Below are positions 1 to 11,217 of a stretch of DNA of 64,000 nt, piece by piece. Positions within the stretch are counted from its first letter, which is position 1; each line of letters starts with the position of its first letter. Under the pieces are notes generated by a model that saw only the letters and a list, made by a program, of their open reading frames with translations, had not been told where the DNA came from and ran no database searches. The position numbers were made by a program, and so were the translations under genes. Source of the DNA: Porpolomopsis calyptriformis (Eukaryota; Basidiomycota; Agaricomycetes; Agaricales; Hygrophoraceae); NCBI GenBank assembly GCA_951640195.1, contig OX621165.1, forward strand, positions 1,364,001-1,428,000, read 5' to 3'.

Positions 1-153
1 AAAACAGCACGTATTCATATAGTTTCTGTGTAAATTTCAGAAATCCTCATTTTTTAAATTTCAATTCTGTTTTTGGTGGTCCTGAAATTTATGGCAAGAT
101 CTTAAGTTTCAGTTTAGTTTTTAGTACAACTGAAATTTTTTAATTTCCAGTGT
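1..153. other. AT-rich unassigned stretch left of the A1 LTR fragment
   Basis: No gene is visible. The stretch is AT-rich and holds several copies of AAATTTCAG and its complement CTGAAATTT in both orientations, which suggests the edge of another decayed repeat. It ends abruptly where the truncated A-family LTR begins. Confidence 0.4.
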
Positions 154-397
154 GAAGTCTATCTACTGCTAGCTTTATATACTAGCTAAGTATGAGTCAT
201 ACTGACTACATGTGAGTCGTAACGACTATGGATGAGTCATGTAGATAAGGAGAGTGATAGTAGACTAAATATAGATATGGCTTGGTCACCTTCTATCACT
301 AAGCAGAGCTTGGGTGGCTAAGCGGCTATTGATGTAAACTGTCTGATGTAAATGGGAATAGACAAGCAACGGAAAAAGAAAAAATATATCTCTGACA
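154..397 (-). repeat. Truncated 3' LTR of Gypsy copy A1
   Basis: It matches the inner part of the 359-bp A-family LTRs at 6258, 14788 and 21419, from AAGTCTATCTACTGC to the terminal CTCTGACA. About 115 bp of the outer end are missing, so A1 is broken at the left. The adjoining internal sequence (TTCACCTCCAC, then the complement of GGGACGAATTTCC) is also found inside the LTR of A2, which identifies this as the 3' LTR of an element coded on the minus strand. Confidence 0.85.
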
Positions 398-599
398 TTC
401 ACCTCCACAAAAAGGAAATTCGTCCCAAATTTTGAGAAGACCCTTCGAAGCGAAGGAAGGGTGTCAAGGGGAGGTGTAAAGGGATGGTAGAGGTGGGTAG
501 AGGGGTGATGAGATGGGTGAGTGATGAAGAGGAGGGATGAGTGGATAGTTGTCGGATCAAAGACTATCCACTGGGTATACTTTTCCTCAACTCTCCAGT

Positions 600-1045
600 A
601 GATATCACCTTCTCTAACCACACATCCAGAAGGGAGGCGTAAGGAATACTGTTTGTTTGGAAACAGCATCCAGTCCCTAGGTCGCGCCATCATAAACTGG
701 GGGTTGAAGCAGGTGTCCATCTGGGTCAAACCAGTGGTAACGGCCGTCCAACTCCCGGGCACATCACAACCAAGTTTCAGCTAGCTCCCTACACATCACA
801 GCATTCTCCTCCAGGTCAAGGATCCTTTCATACTTGGCATCCATCATTGAGTGGTACCTGTTCTGGGCAGTATAGAGTCGGTCGGCAATGCGATGGATGC
901 GGTGCAAGATGGGGTCTTCAGGGATAGTGGGGGTGGTGACATCGGATTCGTCCTGGTCCAGTATAACTATCAAAAGTTGGCGCCCAACTTGGTATGCCTC
1001 CAGCCAATCTTCAAGTTGATTCTTCTTGTCATCAAAGTCGCTGTC
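600..1045 (-). pseudogene. A1 third ORF, C-terminal part (split by element B)
   Basis: This is the C-terminal section of the extra reading frame between pol and the 3' LTR of family A. It includes the acidic stretch DQDESDVTTPTIPEDP and the coiled-coil-like DAKYERILDLEENA. It continues at 8875, on the far side of element B. Relative to copy A2 it retains CGA at the codon that is TGA in A2 (before LYTAQN), but it has its own stops further on. No known domain was recognised, and no signal peptide or membrane helix is visible. Confidence 0.6.
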
Positions 1046-1467
1046 TGTTATAAACCGGTTGTTCAGAACGTGTTTTACTTCAGGTGTTCTGTCCCAAGAG
1101 AAGAAGGTATAGTTCTAAGTCCTTGTTATGAGTAGCTAACGAGGAATCAGACTTAAGGTCTGATATGTATAAGAGGTACTCTTTATATACTGACTACTTA
1201 TCTGTGTGAGTCAGTGTGACATAACATGAGGTAGAGATAAGAATGAGTCATCGTGATCGATGACGAATCATAAGGGGTTGAAACATAACGGAAATGAAGT
1301 ATGTCCTTATATAGGTAGAGTAGTGGGGAATCCTGGAGAAAGGCAATGGGGAATCCCGGAGAAAGGCAATGGGGAATCCCAGTGAAAGAAGGTGGGGATT
1401 CCCAAGATAAGATAAGGGTTTGCATATGATAAGATGAAAGAAAGGAAAGAAAATTACGACCATGACA
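1046..1467 (-). repeat. 3' LTR of element B
   Basis: The LTR is 422 bp, begins TGTTATAAACC and ends CATGACA, with TG...CA ends. It is 23 bp longer than its partner at 8471 because it has one more copy of a 23-bp unit (GGGGAATCC..GAGAAAGGCAAT) near 1322-1385. The purine-rich AAGCCGAGGTGTA on the minus strand at 1468-1480, just inside, is the likely polypurine tract. Confidence 0.9.
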
Positions 1468-1479
1468 TACACCTCGGCT

Positions 1480-2330
1480 TCAAAGGAAATTCATCCCGAA
1501 TTTCAAACTTGGGCGGTGTCAGTCGTTTCGTCTTCCGAGGCCTGAGTCGGGATTTCCTCGGTGGCGGGGGCCTTGACAGCCACTGAGGGGGAAGCAATGA
1601 GTTTGACTTCTGAAGTCACTTCAACAGGGGAGGGGGCTCAGACTGTCACAACGTCGTCATTGTCGTTGGGATACTCTAAGTCGAGATTGATGGGGTACTC
1701 GACTGATGCTCCATATTCGATCAACGTTTCCGTTGTTGCGAGGTCTCGTTGCGCTTGAAGGAAGTCCTCTCTGGTGAGCCGTTCGCTTTGACGACTCTCT
1801 TCTATGAGCTTGGCGATGATGGCGCGGGTGGTGATGTCGTAGCAGTCAACCCACGTTCGTCTCTTCTGTCGCTGGAGCTCCCAAACTTTCAACTCACTCT
1901 GATCCCAACGATTCTTCCAAAATAAGGCACTTTTCTCCGACGCCTTGAGCTCCACTTGCAGGACTTCACGTTCTTGGCAAAGTTCACGGTTCCAGTTGCT
2001 GACGCTGTTGCTGTGGACTGTGAGGCGGGAGATGGTGACAGCGGGATCTTCAGGGGGAGGAGTTCAAGTAGGGCTAAAGAAATCTCCTGCGCATGCACGA
2101 GCTTGTCGATGTAGTTGTCAAGTGGAGGAGGTAGAAGTGGAGGGACCGGGGGTAGGGGAGCGGATAGCGGACAAGGGAATTCGTCTGGAATGCCGGATGG
2201 CGACTTGAGGGGAGGGGGATCGTGTGGATCGCGTAGCAGGCATGATAAAGTTGTTGCGGTTTTTGGTTTGGTAGTTTTGATTGTTGCAACAAAATTATTG
2301 AGTTGTGAAGGAAAGTGGAGACATTTCACA
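1480..2330 (-). pseudogene. Element B third ORF (coiled-coil, pol-downstream)
   Basis: This frame lies between the chromodomain of pol and the 3' LTR. The best-preserved part (1638-1955 and a little upstream) reads as a charged helical segment containing ELKASEKSALFWKNRWDQSE and REDFLQAQRDLA, followed by an acidic tail. The 5' part at 1960-2330 is proline-rich and lies in another frame, so there is a frameshift or an intron. An in-frame stop follows DDVVTV. The position and general composition (Pro/Ser-rich start, coiled-coil middle, acidic end) match the third ORF of families A and D. No transmembrane segment or signal peptide is seen, so an envelope glycoprotein is unlikely. The function is unknown. 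Confidence 0.5.
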
Positions 2331-3171
2331 GTTTATAAGGAGTGATTCTAAAAATAGAGGTCAATTCTTGGCAGACGGGATGATGACAAATGAATGAATA
2401 GAATCAGGTTGCCGTTTGAATTGAGCCTTCGTACGTCTTCACAATTTCCTTGGCATGTCGTAAAATGTTCGATCGATCTTCCCAAGTGGCTTCTTCGATC
2501 GGATAGCCTTTCCATTTGACCAAGTATTTTCGTCATCGTTTAGCTCCGGAATGTTGTAATATAGATTCGACCTCATATTCTTCTTCATTTTCGATCAGAT
2601 CAGGAGGAGGCTGTGATGTGTCGATGACATCAGGGTGGAGTGATTCATTTCTGACGTTGGGTCTCAGGAGTGAAACGTGAAAGACTGGGTGTAGTCTCCA
2701 TGTTCTGGGGATGTCGATCAGATAAGCAAGGTCCGATATCTTCTTCAAGACCTTGAATGGTCTGGTCCGTCAGTTGTCAAGCTTCTTCGAGGGTCGTGTC
2801 GTCTTGATGTTTTTGGTATCCAACCAGACTAGATCTCCTTCTTCATAGGAGGGTGAGGGTTTTCGTTTTCGATCGGCGTATTTCTTCATTGACTCCATTG
2901 TCTTTGATAAGGATCGTTCAGCGTTTTGCTGTGTGCGTGTGAGGCGTTCGTGAAAGGTATTTGCTGCAGGCACATTGCTTTGATCCAGAATAGCTGTGGG
3001 AAGGTGGGGGTGATGTCCGTATTCCATGTAGAATAGTGATTGTGAAGTGGCAGAGTGTTGCCGATTGTTGTAGGTGAATTCCGTAGAAGCGAGCCATTCC
3101 GACCAGTCGTCCTGCATAAAGTTGGTATAGAAATGTAAGTAGACTTCGAGTTCTTGATTGGTACGTTCCGT

Positions 3172-3715
3172 TGTAGAAGGCGTGAGGGATCTTGGGGGAG
3201 ATTCCTCTCGTTCGTCCAAGGGGTATCGGAACACGTAGGAACTGATTCAGTAATCAGAGGATGATGGACAGGGGTTTCAAGCTTATGAAAACTTGATATA
3301 TTGGGTAGGAAGGGAAGGTATGTATTGGGGAAGGTGTGTCTGTCTTCTTTAGTGATTATCTACTTGATATATATAGAGGAGGTGAATAAAGGAACTTCTT
3401 TGTAGGTATGTGTACAAAGGATATTTCCTTTGTAAGAATATGTGAGTGGAAATTAGGTAGATAGGCGAAAGGAAGATAGGAAAAGGTAGATAAGATAAGG
3501 AAAACAAAGAAAAGAGACTTTCCGATCGGTTTGAGGTGTTTCCAAAGGAGTTCGTGGTTTCGGAAGTCCTCCAGTTAGAGGCGGACATTATCGGAACGTT
3601 TTATCGGAAAGTCGGAAGGGTCGGGTTTTGGGATATGTGTATACGGATTTAGTGAGGTTTGAGCTCGTGTGTGATGGAAAGGTTTTCCGTTCGTAGGGAG
3701 AGTAGATCTCCTACA
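3172..3715. repeat. Solo-LTR-like insertion X in element B integrase
   Basis: This 544-bp segment has TG...CA ends (TGTAGAAG ... CTCCTACA, inverted TGTAG) and interrupts the integrase motif between QTDGQT and ERTNQELE. The 4 bp CCGT occur on both sides (3168-3171 and 3716-3719), which suggests a 4-bp target duplication. It contains no long reading frame and resembles no other sequence in the window. It could be a solo LTR of another retroelement or a small non-autonomous element. Confidence 0.65.
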
Positions 3716-6257
3716 CCGTTTGACCATCTGTTTGAGGGTGATACGCAGTGGAGAGACCGGAGATGATTCCTAAGGAGTTATTGAGAGCTTCTGTGAATTT
3801 GGACGCAAATTGCACTCCACGATCAGATATAACCTTTTGGGGCTATCCATGATGTTTCCAGACGTGATTCCGAAAGAGTTTCACAGCACCTTCTGATGAA
3901 AGATTGGAAGTTATCGGAATGAAGTGAGCACATTTAGTGAAGCGATCGACAACGACCATTACAGCATCATAGCCTTGTGACTTGGGGAGTTCGATGATGA
4001 GATCGACAGTGATTTCCTTCCATGGTTCCATAGAGGGGGGTATAGGTTGGAGTAGTCCTGACGGCTTCAAGGGGAAGTTCTTGTTCTGTTGACAAGCGGG
4101 GCAGGATCGAATGTAGTTGGTGATGTCTTGTGGGGCACCATCCCAAATAAAGTTACGAAGAACGAGTTCCTTCATCTTCTCAATGCCAGGGTGGCCAGCA
4201 TGGGGGTAGGCGTGGGACAGTCGTATAATATCTGTGCGCAAAGATACTTCCTCCGGCACTACTATTCGACCTTCAACATCGCGTACAAGCCCATCAGCTT
4301 GGGTCAAAGTGAGTGAGGCATCCTCAAGTTTATCTTGGATCTTCTGCGGGAGTGGGATTTTGAAGCGTAATCTAGAAAGAAGACTTGAATTCGACAACTT
4401 AACAATTGAATTGATCCATCGGTCGCGTGCTATCAGAACTTTGTTCTCCACATCGGCTTCGACATTGGGCAAGTAATCTGGGCGTCTGGACAGACCATCG
4501 GCTTTGTTCTTCCTACCTGGAACGTATTCAATTTTGAACCCGAACCTGGACAGATATTCAGACCAACAAGTCTGGCGATTCGATAAGCAAAGATTCTTGG
4601 AGAAATATTGTAAAGCCAAACTGTCTGTCCTGATGAGAATGTTGTGTCTTGCTCCTTCGAGGAGGTGGCGCCATTGTTTGAAAGAGTCAATGATCGCCAG
4701 GAGCTCTAGATCGTGGGTTGGGTAGTTCTTTTCGGCAGGAGAGGTAGATCTTGAATGATAACCAACAGGTTTCCAGTGTCCGTTGTGAAGTTGGGAGAGT
4801 ATTCCTGCGATTCCGATGATAGAAGCGTCGGTCTCCAGGCAATAAGGGAGATCGTGATCAGGAATATAGAGGACGGGCGTGTTCGTTAAGAGGGATTTGA
4901 TGTTGTCGAAGGCTTCTTGTCTTTGGGGAGTCCATTCCCACACAGTTTCATTGTGCAAGAGTTTGTAGAGAGGGGTAGCGACCTTGGAAAAACCCTTGAT
5001 ATATCTTCGCCAAAAGTTCACACTGCCTAAGAAGGATTGGAGTTGTTTCACCGTTTCTGGAACAGGCCAAGACATGATAGCATCGACCTTCTTCGGATTG
5101 GTGGTGATTCGTCCTTTGGATAGGACGACTCCAAGATAAATGACTTCTTCCTTCTCGAATTGGCACTTGACGGGTTTACACGAGAGTCCGTGTTTCTTCA
5201 TGATATCTAGAGTTTTGAAGGTCTATTGTTGCAATTCCTGTAAATCGTTTCCACAAACAAGCACATCATCGATATAGATAAAAACGTTTCCAGAGTCCAG
5301 GACTTCTTTGAATCTTGTGTCAATCATCTGTTGAAAGGTGGCTAGAGAGTTCCGCAAACCAAAGAACATGATGGTAGGTTCGAAGGCGCCTGCTTCAGTG
5401 ATGAAAGTGGCTTTCCATTCGTCACCTTCCTTAATCCTGACATTGTTGAATCCCCATCGGATATCCATGACCGTGAATAGAGATGCTGTTAAGAGTTTGG
5501 GTCGTTGGAGTATTTGGTGGAGAAGGGGAAGGGGGTAATGGTCAGGAACCGTGTGTTCATTGAGGTAGTGATAATCCTCGATAGGGTGTAAACCAGCATT
5601 ATTACCTTTAGCATTCACTTCTTCAGCTTTCTTTCCAAAGAAGAATGGAGAGACCTGTTTCAACTTGGAAGTTCGTATTCGTCCAGTAGACAAGTTTTCA
5701 TCGATGAACTTGTGTAAGTGATCCATCTCAAGAGGGGACATTGCATATTTCGTGCCTTTGACTGGTTTGAAGGTTTCATTCAGTTCTATGGCGTGGTCAA
5801 ATTCCGAATGCGGTTGAAGGCGGTCGAAGGATTCTTTGGCAAAAACACTAGAGTAGTCTCTCCAGTATACCTCTGGTACAAACTTTCGCATATCTTCTTC
5901 CACCGTGCTGGCTCGGGATTCATCTGACTTTGATACGCGTCGATTCATGGCCAGTGTGACCGATTCCATTCCTGGTGACTCCGCATTGTTCACTAACCAT
6001 CATGGTAGAGGGAAATCTTTGCTATCCAGAGCCAGTGTTGCCTCCTTCCAATCGATGTTGGGGTTGTGCTTTTTGAGCCACAGGAAGCCGAGGATAATAT
6101 CTGTCTTAGATCTGAGATCGGTCACTTCCAATCGGATCCGTTCATTGTATCCTCCAGAAGCCTCTAACCAAATATCAACATCGTTCTTGATGGGTCCACC
6201 TCGGTTTTCGGATCCATCAGCATTCCGTATGGGGATTGGGGTTTCCAATCGTGTTAG

Positions 6258-6616
6258 TGTTAGACGGCAGTCTAGGGTTGATCGCAAGGTTTTACTTCAG
6301 GCTCTGGGTGTAGGGTTTTAAAGGGTTGGAAGACTACTGATTGGGGTGTTAACGAAAGAAACAGACTTATCCTAAGTCTATCTACTGCTAGCTTTATATA
6401 CTAGCTAAGTATGAGTCATACTGACTATGTGTGAGTCGTAACGACTATGGATGAGTCATGTAGATAAGGAGAGTGATGGTAGACTAAATATAGATATGGC
6501 TTGGTCACCTTCTATTACTAAGTGGAGCTTGGGTGGCTAAGCAGTTATTGATGTAAACTGTCTGATGTAAATAGAGATAGACGAGCAAAGGAAAAAGAAA
6601 AAATATATCTCTGACA
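6258..6616 (-). repeat. Solo LTR of family A inside element B
   Basis: A complete 359-bp A-family LTR (TGTTAGACGG ... CTCTGACA) interrupts the protease region of B. Both sides carry GTTAG (6253-6257 and 6617-6621), an exact 5-bp duplication, so this is a true insertion reduced to one LTR by recombination. It shows that family A was still moving after B had entered A1. The LTR contains TATATAAA on the minus strand near 6395. Confidence 0.92.
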
Positions 6617-6857
6617 GTTAGAGTAAAATTGTGGCGAGTTGCGAAGGATTCGTCCACAAAATTTCCAGAGGCTCCACTATCAACCAGAGCAGTGGCCAGA
6701 ACACGTCAACCAGTGTCGGTAGCTTCAATCCAAACGTCCAAAATGAGTCTGAGATTGCCTTCTTCAAGAGTACCAAGAATTCGAAATAGATTGCATGGGG
6801 TGGTGGTACATTCTTGAGTAGATATGTCCGTAATGGTAGGCAAAGCATTCAAACTCT

Positions 6858-8081
6858 CTAAAAACCCTGTTCTTTCAGTTCCTTGATGAGCTGAGCTTTT
6901 CTCTCCTTCGGCCAGCGATCGATCCCGCAGTTGTCCACCACTCGAATAGTTTCCTCCGTAGTAGCTGGGGAAACCACTTCGTCGACTCGTTCTGTCTCAA
7001 TTCCTCAAATGTTTTGTCCTTGACCTCGCCCTGTGGTTGGTCTTCCTCGTCGTTGTCCGGCAGAGGCACTACTCGATGGGTGCACTGACGAAGAAGAGGC
7101 GAGAGGGGTATTTGGACACTTGTTTGCCCAATGGCCTGGTTCTCCGCAGCAATAGCAGTTGCCTCGCGGAACGCGCGATATTGATGATGAGGAAGTTGTC
7201 TCCTGTTTGACAGGAGCAGAGGAGGGAGTTCAGGTCATCGTTCGAGCCACGGTCTCCCTAGGAGTGTAGTAGTTACTCTGGGGAGCGGCACGACGCTCAA
7301 GTGCGAGTTCAAGACATTGTCAGTCGAAGATGGAAGTTTTTCGTTTCCAAGCATTGAGGGTGGCGGGGATGGGATCGAGGGTATAGATTTTTTCGAGAAT
7401 TCCAGGATTGAGGCCGTTCCAGTAGAAAACTTTGAGTGCATCGTCGTTGAAACCAGTTTCATCCGTGAGAGCTCCAAATCGTACATTATAATTGTCCACA
7501 GTTGAAAGTCCTTGAGTTACCTTTTGAATCTTGACCTGTGCTGTCGCTCTCGCATCAACATCTCCAAAACATTCCTCGAGCTCCTCCATAAAATCCTCGT
7601 AGTCAGCTCCAACCTATAAAGTACATTTGAATTCTTGAGTCTGCTGTCGAGCCCATGATTGGGCGACACCGATCTTCATGAATGACAAGACGTAGGTAAT
7701 CTTTTGTCTGTCGGACCACTAGCTGTCATCAAGGACTAGACAACAAGCCTGGATAAAATTGAGACACTTGGCTGCAGACCCATCGTATTCATCGGGTTTT
7801 GCAATCTTGATGGAGGGAGGAGCAGGTTGTTGAGACAAGGGAGGTTGTTGGGGCAGCTGAGGGGGTTGAGGAGGCTAAGGTTGTTGTTGTTGCTGCTGGA
7901 GCTGGGTGATCAGCTGTTGTTGTTGGGTGATGGTCTGTTCGAGTTGGTGAACAGTAGCCATCAAGGTCATGATGTCAATGGCAGGGGGGTTAGTGGGGGC
8001 ATTGGTGGACGTTCCTGACATGTTGGTGGATGTCGGCTGTTGTGGAGTTGCTGGAGCTGTTGGTGTTGGTGTTGATGTCAC
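6858..8081 (-). pseudogene. Element B gag: capsid and zinc knuckle
   Basis: From the right, the frame has a glutamine-rich N-terminal coiled coil (QQQQLITQLQQQQQQP, 7875-8081), a retrotransposon capsid region (IKIAKPDEYDG, VGADYEDFMEELEECF, VDNYNVRFG; about 7320-7800) and a CCHC zinc knuckle CYCCGEPGHWANKC near 7100-7170. It ends at TAG 6858-6860 right after the slip site. Several in-frame stops interrupt it, for instance after QQQP and SIFD. The true start may lie further upstream, toward 8450. The product would form the particle shell and package RNA (family knowledge). Confidence 0.75.
6861..6867 (-). promoter_or_regulatory. Element B gag-pol -1 frameshift heptamer
   Basis: On the minus strand the gag frame ends ...KEQGF and then stop, written G GGT TTT TAG. 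GGGTTTT fits the X XXY YYZ slippery pattern, and the pol frame (FLESLNALP...) lies in -1. The same arrangement occurs at the gag end of families A and D. Confidence 0.7.
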
Positions 8082-8458
8082 AGAAGAAAGTTGGGAGTAG
8101 AGAGAACCATATCGTCCTGGTGGGGTAGCAGTTCATTGATGAACTGGTCTTGTTGCTAGGGCTGAAGATGAAGAGAAGAGTCCTCTTGTTCTTGATCGAG
8201 TTCGCGGTCCTAGAGGAGTAGGAGCAGGGGTGGGGGTGGGAGCAGCTAATGTTTCTTCGAGAGCAGAAGAAAAGGATGGTTCTTGATCTCGAATTGTAGC
8301 TGAAAAGGTCGATCTTGAGAGAGGGTCTTCGTATTGTTCTTCAACGTCAGAGTTGTCGGTAGAAGCCAGGATGGAAATGGGTAGAAGTCAGAAGGGTGAT
8401 GTCGATGATCACAGTGACGAAGAGTGTTTGGATAAGCAAGTGGGAGAGAACCAGAAGG

Positions 8459-8469
8459 AAGTCTGATTC
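8459..8469 (-). other. Element B self-priming primer-binding site
   Basis: On the minus strand the 5' LTR ends at 8471, one spacer base follows, then GAATCAGACTT. Its exact reverse complement AAGTCTGATTC lies in the LTR (8569-8579), beginning 35 bp downstream of TATATAAA (8607-8614). That is where the transcript should begin, so the RNA 5' end could pair with this site, as in Tf1/sushi-type self-priming. Confidence 0.7.
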
Positions 8470-8470
8470 T

Positions 8471-8869
8471 TGTTATAAACCAGTTGTTCAGAACACGTTT
8501 TACTTTGGGTGTTCTGTCCCAAGAGAAGAAGGTATGGTTCTAAGTCCTTGTTATGAGTAGCTAACGAGGAATCAGACTTAAGGTCTGATACGTACAAGAG
8601 GTACTCTTTATATACTGACTACTTATCTGTGTGAGTCAGTGTGACATAACATGAGGTAGAGATAAGAATGAGTCATTGTGATCGATGATGAATCATAAGG
8701 GGTTGAAACATAACGGAAATGAAGTATATCCATATATAGGTAGAGTAGTGGGGAATCCCGGAGAAAGGCAATGGGGAATCCCAGTGAAAGAAGGTGGGGA
8801 TTCCCAAGATAAGATAAGGGTTTGCATATGATAAGATGAAAGAAAGGAAAGAAAATTACAACTGTGACA
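8471..8869 (-). repeat. 5' LTR of element B
   Basis: The LTR is 399 bp, TGTTATAAACC ... CTGTGACA, and nearly identical to 1046-1467 apart from a 23-bp unit and scattered transitions. On the minus strand it holds TATATAAA at 8607-8614 and the proposed transcript start at 8579. Confidence 0.9.
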
Positions 8870-8874
8870 CTGTC

Positions 8875-9213
8875 CTTGTTGAACGTGTACCAGTGACGGT
8901 CGTAGTTGAGTTTGCATCAACATGCTCCAGAGATAAAAGGGACGTAGGTTTCGGGGCACCCAGATAGGTGCTCGACCTTGGCAAAGGGGAGCCCTCGGTA
9001 GTTACAATTTCATCCTGGCTTGTCAATAGTATCGGTACATCGTTTCGGCTTCTTGAACCGTCGGGTAACCAAGATGCTGTCGGACGAGGAAGAGGAGGAA
9101 GAAGAATCAGGGGGAAGGTTGGAGGTAGAAGCAGTGGGGTTCCCTCAGGGTGGACGCCTCCCAGTCAACTTGCGGGCGTAACAAACCTCACGGGGCATTT
9201 CATGCTTCTTTTG
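8875..9213 (-). pseudogene. A1 third ORF, N-terminal part
   Basis: This is the N-terminal half of the frame continued at 1045. It begins MPREVCYARKLTG, has a serine run (DSSSSSSSSD), a basic patch (RRFKKP) and the block YRGLPFAKVEHLSGCPETYV that is shared with A2. A TGA replaces the CGA of A2 in RPPRGNPTAS, which is a C-to-T change at CpG, and further stops follow. It is therefore non-functional here. No known fold was recognised. Confidence 0.65.
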
Positions 9214-11217
9214 ATGATTGTCGGAAAGGGGAAGTCCTTATAGTTGTCAGAGATTGAAAAGGAGAAAAGGAGATTCAACGATCGTGATGTTGGTAGCATT
9301 CGTAAAAGAGAGTTAAATTGCTGCTTGAATAGACTTTTCATAATTCATCAAGACGTCTTTTGCGTGCTTGAGGTTCCATTGTGGTTCCCAGGTAGCTGCC
9401 TCTATTGGGTAGCCTTTCCACTTGATTAGATATTGTGGGTTTCGTTTTCCTGGGGTGTGATTTAAGATACATTCCACTTCATACTCGGGTTCTCCTTCGA
9501 TCACATCTGGAGGTGGTCGGAGATTGTCATCTTCTCCGATCAGGGGGTGGAGATCAAGATTCTCCTCTAGAGCCTTGAGTAGTGAAACGTGAAACACGGG
9601 GTGGATCCTCCATAACAGCGGTAGCTTTAGTCGGTAAGCCACAGGCGATACTTGTTTTAGAATTATAAAAGGTCTGAGCTGGCGGACATCCAGTTTCTTC
9701 ACGGGCTGGCCAGTTTTCAAATTCTTGGCATCAAGCCAGACCCTTTGTCCTTCATAAAATGTGGGTTCCTTTTGACGTTTTCGATTGGCATAGAGCTTCA
9801 TTGAGTTAGCAGTCTTTTGAAGAGACTCTTCAGCGTTCTATCTAGCTCTAGTGAGCTGCACGTAGAACTCATTGGCATCGGGATTTGAGGTTTGGGTTGG
9901 AACTGATAAGGGGGTGTGAGGGTGTCGGCCATATTCAAGCCAGAAGGGGGATTGGTGAGTGGAGGAATGTTCTCGGTTGTTATAAGTGAACTCCGCCAGA
10001 GCTAACCAATCTTTCCAATCGTCTTGCATGAAGTTAGTGTAGAGCCGTACATACTGCTCTAACTCTTGATTGGTTCGTTCGGTTTGTCCATCTGTTTGGG
10101 GGTGATAGGCAGTAGAAAGCCTAGAAGTGGTTCCTAGGAGTTCATTCAATGACGTAGCGAATTTTGATGAGAATTGGGTTCCTCGATCGGTAATGATCTT
10201 CTCTGGCCATCCATGGTGCTTCCAGACATGTTCTTGAAACAGCGCAGCAGTTCCTTTAGCAGATAGGTTTCCAGTTGTTGGGATGAAGTGAGCCCATTTG
10301 GTGAATCTGTCCACCACAACTAGAATAGCATCAAATCCTTTTGAATTGGGGAGTTCCACGATTAGATCAGCAGTGATCTGTTGCCATGGTTTAGTAGGAG
10401 GGGGTAACAGTTGGAGAAGTCCAGTGGGTTTCTGTGGGTAAACCTTGGTCTGTTGACAAGCAAGGCAGGACTTCACATAATTGGTGATATCTTGTGGGGC
10501 ACCTTCCCATGTGTAATTACGGAGGAGCAGTTCCTTCATCTTCTCAATGCCGGGATGGCCACCAGTGGGTGTGTCATGGGTCAATTGAATAATTTCCATG
10601 CACAAAGATATGTCCTTTGGCACAACTATACGATCTCCAGCATCGCGCACAATGCCATCTACGTGGGTGTATCCGGAAGAGGGATCTTCAATTTTGGCCA
10701 TGATCTTGAGGGGTAGGGGGGAATGAAAGCAAAGCTTGGATAAAAAGTTGGGGGACGATAAACTGATGATCGCATTAATGAAAAGTGCATTCACAAAAAG
10801 TTCTTTTGGCAGAAGGACCTTGTCCTCCACCTCCTCATAAGACTCCGGGTAATGATCCAGACGCTTGGAGAGTCCATCAGCCTTATTTTTGATCCTAGGC
10901 TGGTAGCTGATTCTGAACCAAAAGCGAGCTAAAAACTCAGACCATCTAGCCTGGCGTCTGGAGAGTTGATGACTAGTCATGAAGTATTGGAGGGACTGGT
11001 TATCAGTCTTGATCATAATGGGCTGTCGCGTCCCTTGTAGGAGGTATCTCCATTCATTTAAGGCAGATATAATGGCCAAAAGTTCTTGGTCATGGGTGGG
11101 GTAATTTCGTTCAGCTGGGAGGAGGGTCTTGGAGTAGAAGCCAATGGGGTGCCAATCTTCTTTGTCATTCTCTTTCTGGGTTAAGACTGCACCCAGGGCA
11201 ACACCAGAGGCATCCGT

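Larger units (their letters stand above)
2404..6867 (-). pseudogene. Element B pol: protease, RT, RNase H, integrase, chromodomain
   Basis: Read from high to low coordinates, the frame starts at the -1 slip site (6861-6867). It then has an aspartic protease region split by a solo LTR at 6258, reverse transcriptase with YIDDVL near 5270, RNase H with LETDAS near 4835, the HHCC zinc domain of integrase (HAGHPG...CPACQ) near 4100-4230, the integrase core, and a C-terminal chromodomain ending AKEIVKTYEG near 2430. The conserved [11 protein letters not shown] / ERTNQELE junction in integrase is broken by an insertion at 3172-3715. Stops occur after KHHG (3843) and LQQ (5223). In an active element the polyprotein would copy the RNA and insert it, with the chromodomain guiding it to marked chromatin (family knowledge). 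Confidence 0.85.
1046..8869 (-). mobile_element. Complete Ty3/Gypsy chromodomain element B inserted in A1
   Basis: Both LTRs are present (1046-1467 and 8471-8869) and the element is flanked by an exact 5-bp duplication, CTGTC, at 1041-1045 and 8870-8874. Sequence on the two sides joins into the third ORF of A1, as comparison with A2 shows. The minus-strand order from the right is: 5' LTR, primer site, gag, -1 frameshift site, protease-RT-RNase H-integrase-chromodomain, third ORF, 3' LTR. It carries two nested insertions (3172-3715, 6258-6616) and several stops, so it is inactive. Confidence 0.9.

Noticed and set aside
64..140. CTGAAATTT repeats at the left end as a promoter or CRISPR
   Set aside because: Only a few dispersed copies in AT-rich DNA, with no regular spacing.
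10411..10716. Plus-strand open frames opposite the A pol genes (also 17331, 12591, 18934, 4089)
   Set aside because: They are antisense shadows of conserved integrase and RT sequence, repeated in both A copies, with no protein-like features of their own.
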